From SURF-24 sp964537965 (GTDB lineage: Bacteria; Bacteroidota; Ignavibacteria; Ignavibacteriales; SURF-24): a stretch of 7,754 bases of DNA. The stretch lies in the NCBI GenBank assembly GCA_964537965.1, contig CAZIDB010000220.1, positions 1-7,754 on the forward strand. Direction: 5' to 3'. The notes beneath the pieces were generated by a model. It did not search any database. It had not been told where the DNA came from and was given only the letters and a program-made list of their open reading frames with translations. Positions 1 through 7,034 of this stretch are shown one piece after another; position 1 is the first letter of the stretch; every line of letters begins with the position of its first letter. The translations under genes were made by a program, and so were the position numbers.

Positions 1-3000
1 CAATCCGCCGTAGGAATCTTCATCAGTTAAAGTGTAAACACCAAAATTTTCTATCTCCCTTTTAGCAATAAGGTCTTCAAGAAAAACATGGTATTGCCCA
101 AGCCGGCAGGGGCCGTCTCCTTTTGCCATGAACAATAAAGTTTTTTCATTCTCATCAGTCCGGTTATTATAATATTCAATCATCTGTCCCGCATTAAGCT
201 GCAGCGGAAGACATTCTTTACAGGTAGAATTACCTCTTCCAATCATCAATGTTTCAAACGAATAAACAGGAAGAGCAAATGAATTTATTCCTACTGCCCT
301 GAAAGCAGCAGAGAAGAAGTCTGTTCCTATTTTGCCCATACTTGGTACAAGCATTCTGACCGAAGGATCTGTAATCGATACTTTATTGCCATAGGAATCT
401 TCTATCCAATGCGAATCTAATACCTTTAACGGGCGATATCTTTTAGGTGAGGAAGGATTATCAATATTTTTATTCAGCTCTCTGTAGCTTTTAATTATAT
501 CTATAGCAGCTTCTATTCTTGTATTAATGCCCGCATCGGCTGAATGACTATCGAGTTCAAGAGTTAATGACGGTTTGCTTCCCATAATTTCCCGGAAGTA
601 GCCGATGATAAATGAATCCGGTCCGCAGCTGAAATTTGTAACGAATGTTCCGAACAGTTGAGGATGATTCTTTACGAACCGAGAATTTCTTAGAATCTGC
701 TGGCCCAATCCCCAGTACATATGCCTGTAGCTTTCAAATTCATCCGGGAATAAGAAGTCATGTGGAATAATGTGAATATTTCTTGATGCAAACTTACGTG
801 GAATTCCAAGGTTTGCTTCCTTAGCAAATGAGTTGTAGCTTCTGCCGAACAGAACAACAGCAAACTTGGACTTGTCTTTTTCAAGTTGAGATAAAAATTC
901 CTTCCCGATACTATTAAACTCATCAAACATTTCATTTAATTTACCAATAGCAAAATCAAATGCGGCAGACGCTGCAGCTTTTGTAATTTTTAATTCGCCT
1001 GCAAGTTTAATAAATGAATTCTTTGCCGAATCATATCCATCTGAAAAATTCAGAAGTGGTGAAAGAATTTTAATTCCGTTCAGCTCATCTTTAAATGTTG
1101 TCTTCAGATAATAACTTTCAGACTGGAGCAGCACACAGGTCTTACTTCTTTTATCTTTATCATCGCCGCTTACCTCAGTTATATGAGGAAGAAAAATATA
1201 ATCCGGTTTCCTGTCAATCAAATCCTGGAAGAAACCATGAGCTAATTCTACCGGGTAACAGAACGAGGACTCTTTCTTGTCAATTCCTTCATGCTTTGCT
1301 TCATCTCCAACAATTACTTTGAATCCAAGTTGAGTAAAGAAATTATAATAGAGCGGATAGAGAGTATTTGTAAGAAATGATTTTGAAATTCCAATCGTTT
1401 GTGCATCAATATCCACAGGCAAAGGCTGAATATACTTTTCGAATACAAGATGCTGCCTGAGTTTCACTAAATCATATTCATTTGAAGATGTTTTTATATC
1501 AAGCTGAAGATTGTAATATTTATTGCAGGCGCCGCCGAAAGGGTATTTCTTTCCTTCAATTTTAATTACTGAGATGCCGCATTTTCTATCGCACTTCTCA
1601 GTACCACCGGCGCAGATAAAAGATTTTTCATACTCAACTTTTCTGTTGATAAGATTTTCAAGATCGAAATCCTCTTCTGAAAGCAATCCGAGATTTATCC
1701 TGTTTTTAATTTCAAGAGCAACTCCGAATGCCCCCATCAGTCCGGGTTCGGGAGGAACAATAATTTCTTTTCCGGTTAAAGCAGCCATAGCTACAGGGAC
1801 AGCTTTATTGTAACAAACTCCGCCCTGCATAAAAATCTTTTTACCAACGGGCCTGTTTCCTTTTACCCTGTTGTTGTAGTTCATACAAATTGAATAAACC
1901 AACCCGGCAACAATGTCATCCTTTTCAAGTCCTTCGTGCAAAGCATTTTTAATATCGCTGCTTATGAATGCCGCACACTGATCATTAAAGTTAGGCGGAT
2001 TGGTAGCTGATAAAGCAATTTCGCCAATCGCTTTGTAATTAATATTCAAAGATTCTTTTGCTGATTCTTCCAGAAATGAGCCGGTACCTGCAGAGCAGGC
2101 TTCATTCATTGCATAATCTGAAGCAATACCGGAAGTGATGTAAGTATACTTAGCATCCTGCCCACCAATCTCAAAGATCGTATCAACTTCTTTATCAAAA
2201 TAAACAGTAGCTGAAGCATGAGCAATTATTTCATTTATAATTCCTTTTGTTAAAGCATGAAGCCCGGCAATGTACCTGCCTGAACCGGTTACACCCAATC
2301 CAACAATTTTAACAGGAAGATTTATTTGTGAATGTAAACTTTTATAACATTCAACTGATGCTTTTACAGGATCACCATTCGTTCGTAAATATTCTGATGC
2401 AAGAATCAGGTTATCATTCTTTCTTAAAAGAATTGCCTTTGTAGTTGTTGAGCCGACATCAAGACCAAGAATACAAACATCATTTTCTTTTACCTTTCCC
2501 CTTGTTGATTCTCTGAATGTAACTTTAGATGAAAATTCACTTAACGGTTTATGAAATGTGAAAGAAGAATGACCATTAAAGAATAATTTTTCTTTATTCA
2601 ACTCAACCTGTTGGTTTTCCAATGCAAACACAGCTGCGCCAACAGCTTCAAAGTATGTAGCTTCTTCGGGAATTATAATGCTATCGAAGTGATCATCAAG
2701 AAAGCGGAGCATAGCTTTATTTTTAGTAACGCCACCGATAATGATTGCAGACTTGTGCGGTACTTTTGCAGTAAGTTCAATAATTTTATTTGCCATCATG
2801 CGGGAAAGACCGGCTACAACATTTTCTTTGGGCACACCTTTATTAAGAGCGTGTGTGCAATCCGATTTACAGAACACCGAGCATCTTCCGGAAATGTTAT
2901 ATGGTTCTCCTTTCATTCCAAGTTTAACGGCTTCATTAACATTCATATCCATTCTTTTTATCTGCTGTAAAAAGAATTCACCTGTACCCGATGCACACTT

Positions 3001-3360
3001 ATTACCAGTTGTTACCCTTGAAATTTTATTCTTCTTATCGAGCTGGTAAACAATAAAATTTTCCGCACCAATACTAATTACAAGATCTGCGGTTAAATTA
3101 AGCTTATCCAGGGCGAGTTCTATTGCTTCAGCTTCCGATATGGATGGAAGATTTAAAAATGTCCTGAACTTTTTTCCGGTTACAGCAATATGATTTGGAA
3201 TATCACCTTTGAAAATTTCTTTTAGAACTAACGAAGGATTTCCGTTGTGAACAATAGTTTCCACCAAATCAATTTCAAAACTGTTTAAATACCTGTTCAG
3301 TTTTACAGTTGAGATTGAACTTGCGCCGATGCAAATACCGAGTGATTTTTTAGTTGTCAT
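1..3360 (-). CDS. Giant acyl-CoA dehydratase activase / 2-hydroxyacyl-CoA dehydratase-like fusion (BcrAD_BadFG x2 + DUF2229), 3' end outside window
   Basis: The frame is open for 1120 codons with no stop and runs off the left edge. ATG at 3358-3360 is the only ATG/GTG/TTG start after the previous in-frame stop (TGA at 3439-3441). ATPase copy 1 (about residues 6-270) has NKCASGTG (C122) and ISGRCSVF (C160). Copy 2 (about 297-549) has the phosphate loop LGLDVGSTTTK (298-308), IGGQDAKY, NEACSAGTG (C422) and NDQCAAF (C462). In HgdC-type archerases the equivalent cysteine pairs hold the [4Fe-4S] cluster at the dimer interface. A linker follows with C583, C590, C594 and C612. Next comes a DUF2229 region (from about 655; FCYPVELAHG, C701), then NFSCGPDSF (C912) and LELDSHSADAG. 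The last part has CKECLPLQ (C1047, C1050) and GPCRLGQY (C1085). By family, such proteins use ATP to drive low-potential electron transfer to a dehydratase-like Fe-S site. The actual substrate is unknown. The protein is probably cytoplasmic, as I see no signal peptide. No clear Shine-Dalgarno precedes the start. From memory relatives reach about 1400 residues or more, so a few hundred are probably missing. Confidence 0.92.
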   Translation of the reverse strand, partial: MTTKKSLGICIGASSISTVKLNRYLNSFEIDLVETIVHNGNPSLVLKEIFKGDIPNHIAVTGKKFRTFLNLPSISEAEAIELALDKLNLTADLVISIGAENFIVYQLDKKNKISRVTTGNKCASGTGEFFLQQIKRMDMNVNEAVKLGMKGEPYNISGRCSVFCKSDCTHALNKGVPKENVVAGLSRMMANKIIELTAKVPHKSAIIIGGVTKNKAMLRFLDDHFDSIIIPEEATYFEAVGAAVFALENQQVELNKEKLFFNGHSSFTFHKPLSEFSSKVTFRESTRGKVKENDVCILGLDVGSTTTKAILLRKNDNLILASEYLRTNGDPVKASVECYKSLHSQINLPVKIVGLGVTGSGRYIAGLHALTKGIINEIIAHASATVYFDKEVDTIFEIGGQDAKYTYITSGIASDYAMNEACSAGTGSFLEESAKESLNINYKAIGEIALSATNPPNFNDQCAAFISSDIKNALHEGLEKDDIVAGLVYSICMNYNNRVKGNRPVGKKIFMQGGVCYNKAVPVAMAALTGKEIIVPPEPGLMGAFGVALEIKNRINLGLLSEEDFDLENLINRKVEYEKSFICAGGTEKCDRKCGISVIKIEGKKYPFGGACNKYYNLQLDIKTSSNEYDLVKLRQHLVFEKYIQPLPVDIDAQTIGISKSFLTNTLYPLYYNFFTQLGFKVIVGDEAKHEGIDKKESSFCYPVELAHGFFQDLIDRKPDYIFLPHITEVSGDDKDKRSKTCVLLQSESYYLKTTFKDELNGIKILSPLLNFSDGYDSAKNSFIKLAGELKITKAAASAAFDFAIGKLNEMFDEFNSIGKEFLSQLEKDKSKFAVVLFGRSYNSFAKEANLGIPRKFASRNIHIIPHDFLFPDEFESYRHMYWGLGQQILRNSRFVKNHPQLFGTFVTNFSCGPDSFIIGYFREIMGSKPSLTLELDSHSADAGINTRIEAAIDIIKSYRELNKNIDNPSSPKRYRPLKVLDSHWIEDSYGNKVSITDPSVRMLVPSMGKIGTDFFSAAFRAVGINSFALPVYSFETLMIGRGNSTCKECLPLQLNAGQMIEYYNNRTDENEKTLLFMAKGDGPCRLGQYHVFLEDLIAKREIENFGVYTLTDEDSYGGL

Positions 3361-3438
3361 TAGAGTTTCTAAAAGAATTAAAGTAAGCGAAATGATCTTC
3401 CGATTAAAAGCTAAAGTTAAATTACAATATAAGTCATC

Positions 3439-4296
3439 TCACTTTTTTGCTTTTAGGTCACCTTCTAATTTTTCTATCTGCGGAATTATTGATTGAAAAT
3501 CTTTTTCATTCTTACCTAACTCACGACTTTTCTTAACATAAACCTGTGATTCTTTATACTCTCCCTTTTTATACAACAACCTTGCCTTAACAAAATTATT
3601 ATAGTACGTGGATTTTATTGAAATAGATTTATCTATCCATTCTAATGCTTCATCAATGTGTATATCATTATCAGCGGCATAATTGGATGAAGCTGCATAT
3701 ACAACCCAATCATCCGGTTTAGCTGATTCAATGGCAGTTTTTATATTTCTGTATACTGTCGCGTGTGTATCTGTATCGATATTAAAAGACACCTTAATTT
3801 TTTCCCACACAATATTAATTACTGCCGAGTTAGTTGTAACATCGGAGAAATAAACAGTAAGGGATTCTAAGAATCTGTTCTCAGCGGGTTTCACTTTAAT
3901 CCTTACAATATCTTTGGTGCTGTCATAGTTGAAAGCGCCCCATTGTTTCGCAACGCTGTTAATTACTATTGTCCATTCATCCTTTCCGGGAATTGTAAAA
4001 AGAGCATACTTACCTGCAGTCACTTTATTGCCGTTCAATGTAACATCTTCACTTATAGAAATAGTTGTAGCTTCATCTGCGCCTGTACGCCAAACCTTGT
4101 TATATGGAACGAGCTCGCCCCATATTACTCTTCCTTTTACGTTGGGTCTGCTATAATTTATTGTTACATCCATCAGTCCAATACGTTGCATAACAGAAGC
4201 CTTCTGGCTTATTCTTGGTAATTCAAGCTGGGCAAAACTACTATTCGAAATAAATAATGCAATAAGAATTGTAATTCCTGCGATTGTCTTTTTCAT
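3439..4296 (-). CDS. Exported DUF2911 family protein with TPR-like C-terminal region
   Basis: This is a complete gene of 285 residues. Residues 1-22 form a Sec signal peptide: KK at positions 2-3, a hydrophobic core, and SSFA before Q23 as the likely cleavage point. There is no lipobox cysteine, so the product is probably periplasmic or secreted and soluble. DUF2911 covers about residues 28-170. Its recognisable signatures are SRPNVKGRVIWG (49-60), VWRTGADEATTI (68-79) and GKYALFTIPGKDEWTIVIN (95-113). The last part (about 190-265) looks helical and TPR-like, with EALEWIDKSISI followed by ARLLYKKGEYKES, a common addition in this family. The function of DUF2911 is not established. ATG at 4294-4296 is supported by the signal peptide beginning at once. 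A weak AAAGG (plus-strand cctttaa at 4311-4317) lies rather far upstream, about 14 bases away. The dehydratase-activase gene follows 78 bases downstream on the same strand, so co-transcription is possible but unproven. Confidence 0.9.
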   Translation of the reverse strand: MKKTIAGITILIALFISNSSFAQLELPRISQKASVMQRIGLMDVTINYSRPNVKGRVIWGELVPYNKVWRTGADEATTISISEDVTLNGNKVTAGKYALFTIPGKDEWTIVINSVAKQWGAFNYDSTKDIVRIKVKPAENRFLESLTVYFSDVTTNSAVINIVWEKIKVSFNIDTDTHATVYRNIKTAIESAKPDDWVVYAASSNYAADNDIHIDEALEWIDKSISIKSTYYNNFVKARLLYKKGEYKESQVYVKKSRELGKNEKDFQSIIPQIEKLEGDLKAKK

Positions 4297-4494
4297 AAGT
4301 TTGTCATATACCTTTAATGTTTCATCTTAATTTACGAAATATTTTCAAAAATGAAATATTGAAAGAATAATTGGCCGGGAAATGTTTTACCGCAAAGAAT
4401 ATTTTTGCTTTAAGGAAGAGACACAGGCTATTTATTATTTCCTATTTTCCATATTTTACACCTACCATTATTGAAAATAATTAAGGTTGAAATT
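4297..4494. promoter_or_regulatory. Divergent AT-rich intergenic region, presumed promoters of the DUF2911 gene (-) and the Lon-like gene (+)
   Basis: These 198 bases separate two genes transcribed away from each other, so promoters for both must lie here or inside the genes. On the plus strand, TTGCTT (4405-4410), an 18-base gap and TATTTA (4429-4434) make a weak -35/-10-like pair. The same stretch can be read as a loose Bacteroidota-type TTTG (4404-4407) with a TA-starting -7 element at 4429. No convincing pair was found for the minus strand. AATATTT (4338-4344) and AAATATT (4354-4360) form a 7-base AT-only inverted repeat with a 9-base loop. It overlaps a direct repeat of GAAATATT and could be an operator or chance. 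I see no riboswitch or small ORF here. Confidence 0.3.
4483..4487 (+). promoter_or_regulatory. Shine-Dalgarno-like site choosing the ATG start of the Lon-like gene
   Basis: AAGGT lies 7 bases before ATG at 4495-4497. The open frame could also begin at TTG 4471, which would add eight residues. That alternative has no purine-rich site in front of it and would place this AAGGT inside the coding region, so ATG 4495 is preferred. Confidence 0.55.
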
Positions 4495-6963
4495 ATGACT
4501 TACTTAAAAGCTCCTAAACACCCGCAGCTAAAACCGGCAGATTTGAAATTAAAAGTTGATCCTGATTTTTTTAAATTTGAATCCACTTCAAACGTTCCTT
4601 CAATCCAGGAAATTATCGGGCAGGAGCGCGCCCTTAAAGCATTAAAGGTTGGTGTTGAATTATGGAGCGCCGGATATAATATTTTTATTACAGGATTATC
4701 AGGCACAGGAAAACTAACAACTGTTAAGAAAATGCTTGAAGCTATTCGTCCTCAATGCCCAAAGCTTTACGATTATGCATATGTAAATAATTTTGATAAT
4801 GAAAACGAACCGATACTTTTGGTTTTCAAAGCCGGCGAAGCACAGAAATTCAAACATGATTTCAGTTCTACTATTCAATATCTCCAGTCAAAAATTCCGC
4901 AGGCATTGGAAGGAAAGCATTTTAAGGAACAACGGAAAAAGATTATAACGGAATTCAGCAATAAAGAAAGTGAACTGATGACCGACTTTGAAGAGAAGCT
5001 AAAGAAAGAAAGTTTTTCGCTTGGGCAGGTTAAAGTTGGTGAAGCGTTCAGACCTGAAGTTTTGTTTGTCCTTGATAATCAACCATTGTTTATTCAGCAG
5101 CTTGAAGAACAGGTAAGGTTGGGTAAAATGGAGAAGAAGAAGGCAGCCGAAATTACTCACAAGTATGCAATGTACCAGGAAGAGCTTCAGGGTATTTTCA
5201 AAAAAGGAATATTGTTAAGCCAGCAATACCAGGAAAAAGTACAGAACCTTGAAAAAGAAAGTGTTGATGTAATTGTTAAAGCTGCAATTGAAAGTTTAAA
5301 AGAAAAATACCCGGGTGAAAAAATTCATTGTTACCTGGCACAGGTTGAAAATAATATTTATAATTCGCTCGATATTTTTAAAGGAACAAAGCCTAAAACA
5401 GAGCAAACCGAAGAAGGAATTATAATCGACTATTTTAAGGAATATGAGATAAATATTATTTTAGACAATTCCAACTCACACGAATGCCCTATAGTAATTG
5501 AAACAACTCCTACCTATAACAATATATTCGGCACAATAGAAAAATTTTCCGATGGCAAAGGTGGCTGGTATGCTGATTTTACAAGGATAAAAGCAGGCTC
5601 GTTATTAAAAGCTAACGGAGGTTATCTCGTTTTAAATGCACTTGATGCATTCCAGGAAACAGGCGTTTGGAAATCCTTAAAGAGAGTTTTAATGTACGGT
5701 AAGCTGGAAATACAGGACCTTGTAAGTTATTTCCAGTTTTCACCCGTTCTGTTAAAACCGGAACCGGTGGACATTAACACAAAAATAATTTTCATTGGCA
5801 GCAATTACCTGTACTCTATCCTTGCATCATATGAAGATGATTTTAAGAAGATTTTCAAAATAAAAGCTGACTTCGATTTTGAAATGCACCGTAATGGTAA
5901 AAACGTTGAGCAGTATATTAAAGTAGTTAAGAAAATAATTGTGAACGAAGGACTGATGGAATTTAATAAGGAAGCAATTTCAAAAGTAATTGAATATGCC
6001 TCCCGTTATGCAGATGACCAGAATAAATTAACTACAAGATTTTCTTTTATAGCTGATTTGTTAAGAGAGTCAAACTTCTGGGCAAAAGATAATGGTAATA
6101 AAATTGTTACTGATTACGATGTTACCTTGGCTTATAATACTTCAAGAGAAAGACATGGTTTGTATGAAAGCAAAGTTTCCGAGATGATACTTGATAATGA
6201 TATTATGATTGATTCTGATAAAGAAAGGATTGGACAGGTTAACGGTCTTGCTGTTTACGGGAATGATTTTTATTCCTTTGGAAAACCAACAAGAATTACT
6301 GCGAGCGTCTCATTAGGTACCGGAAATATTATTAATGTTGAACGCGAAGCGGGATTAAGCGGCAATACACATAATAAAGGAATGCTTATTATTACCGGCT
6401 ATTTCAGGGAAACGTTTGGTCAGAAAAATCCTCTTTCATTTACTGCCAGTATTGTTTTTGAACAAGGCTACGGAATGATTGACGGCGACAGCGCTTCCTG
6501 TGCAGAGATTTGTGCACTTGTCTCCACTCTTTCTGATATTCCTTTAAAACAATATCTCGCAATTACCGGTTCTGTAAATCAAAAAGGAGATGTTCAACCG
6601 ATTGGCGGTGTTAATGAAAAGGTTGAAGGATTTTTTGATGTTTGCAAATCGAGAGGACTGAATAAAAAACAGGGTGTAATTATTCCCGTTCAAAATGTAA
6701 AAAACTTAATGCTTAAAGATGAAGTTGTTGAAGCTGTTGAGAACGGTGAATTCCATATTTATTCCATTAGCAGAATTGAAGAAGCAATTGAATTGCTTAC
6801 AGGAATAAAAGCCGGTAAATTATTGAAGAATGGAAGTTACGAAGCAAATACGGTTTTCGGACTTGTAGAAAAGAAATTGAAACTGCTTCATAAAAGAAGT
6901 AAACCGGAAAAACCGAATTCAAACAATAAAAAGAACAACAAGGGAACCAGGAAGAGCAAGTAG
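4495..6963 (+). CDS. Lon-like ATP-dependent protease (COG1067, AAA_32 / LonC-helical / Lon_C architecture)
   Basis: This is a complete gene of 822 residues ending in TAG. An AAA+ module opens with GQERALKALKVG, then NIFITGLSGTGKL with a P-loop at 67-74. It is split by a long charged helical insertion (about 105-270), which matches the LonC-type helical domain. It then resumes with ANGGYLVLNALD (Walker B position, 373-384), FIGSN (sensor 1, 433-437) and a lid with KLTTRF...LLRE (R515, R524, sensor 2 candidates). The S16 protease domain starts around GQVNGLAVYG (580-589). Its motif is IDGDSAS with catalytic S666, and IGGVNEK with catalytic K709. The 43-residue Ser-Lys spacing equals that of E. 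coli Lon. The C-terminus is a lysine-rich tail (about 796-822). No membrane segment is visible, unlike archaeal LonB, so the product is probably cytoplasmic and degrades misfolded or regulatory proteins. The P-loop has Leu74 where Ser/Thr is usual, and N381 sits at the usual Walker B Asp position, so ATPase strength is uncertain. Substrates are unknown. Confidence 0.93.
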   Translation: MTYLKAPKHPQLKPADLKLKVDPDFFKFESTSNVPSIQEIIGQERALKALKVGVELWSAGYNIFITGLSGTGKLTTVKKMLEAIRPQCPKLYDYAYVNNFDNENEPILLVFKAGEAQKFKHDFSSTIQYLQSKIPQALEGKHFKEQRKKIITEFSNKESELMTDFEEKLKKESFSLGQVKVGEAFRPEVLFVLDNQPLFIQQLEEQVRLGKMEKKKAAEITHKYAMYQEELQGIFKKGILLSQQYQEKVQNLEKESVDVIVKAAIESLKEKYPGEKIHCYLAQVENNIYNSLDIFKGTKPKTEQTEEGIIIDYFKEYEINIILDNSNSHECPIVIETTPTYNNIFGTIEKFSDGKGGWYADFTRIKAGSLLKANGGYLVLNALDAFQETGVWKSLKRVLMYGKLEIQDLVSYFQFSPVLLKPEPVDINTKIIFIGSNYLYSILASYEDDFKKIFKIKADFDFEMHRNGKNVEQYIKVVKKIIVNEGLMEFNKEAISKVIEYASRYADDQNKLTTRFSFIADLLRESNFWAKDNGNKIVTDYDVTLAYNTSRERHGLYESKVSEMILDNDIMIDSDKERIGQVNGLAVYGNDFYSFGKPTRITASVSLGTGNIINVEREAGLSGNTHNKGMLIITGYFRETFGQKNPLSFTASIVFEQGYGMIDGDSASCAEICALVSTLSDIPLKQYLAITGSVNQKGDVQPIGGVNEKVEGFFDVCKSRGLNKKQGVIIPVQNVKNLMLKDEVVEAVENGEFHIYSISRIEEAIELLTGIKAGKLLKNGSYEANTVFGLVEKKLKLLHKRSKPEKPNSNNKKNNKGTRKSK

Positions 6964-6976
6964 CTGAAATTTTATG

Positions 6977-7005
6977 TTGCCAATAAATTTGAGATAGATT
7001 ATTAT
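6977..7005 (+). promoter_or_regulatory. Candidate -35/-10 promoter for the radical SAM gene
   Basis: TTGCCA (6977-6982) and TATTAT (7000-7005) each match the classic housekeeping sigma consensus at five of six bases and are exactly 17 bases apart. The predicted transcription start near 7012 would leave a leader of about 23 bases before ATG 7035. No terminator hairpin follows the Lon-like gene, so read-through is also possible. If the host is Bacteroidota-like, its main sigma factor may prefer a different consensus, which lowers confidence. Confidence 0.4.
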
Positions 7006-7034
7006 TTCACTGAATTCAAAAATGGTTTGATAGA

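Noticed and set aside
690..935. Second minus-strand frame within the activase gene
   Set aside because: It overlaps the conserved dehydratase-like region in another frame and has no recognisable features.
1523..1813. Plus-strand open frames inside the activase gene (here, and at 1095-1322 and 2611-3049)
   Set aside because: They are antisense to a continuous 1120-codon frame with clear family motifs, and their translations show no domain-like pattern.
3367..3377. Small hairpin TTCT-AAA-AGAA in the gap between the two minus-strand genes, considered as a terminator
   Set aside because: The stem is only four AT-rich pairs with no GC core and no proper T-run, too weak for an intrinsic terminator.
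3361..3441. Possible read-through fusion, since the DUF2911 gene and the activase gene are in the same frame with only one TGA between them
   Set aside because: The DUF2911 protein ends naturally with a charged tail. The activase has its own ATG at the expected domain start, and a cytoplasmic enzyme fused to an exported protein makes no sense. The shared frame is a one-in-three chance.
3929..4221. Plus-strand open frames across the DUF2911 gene
   Set aside because: They are shadows of a gene with a signal peptide and conserved DUF2911 motifs on the other strand.
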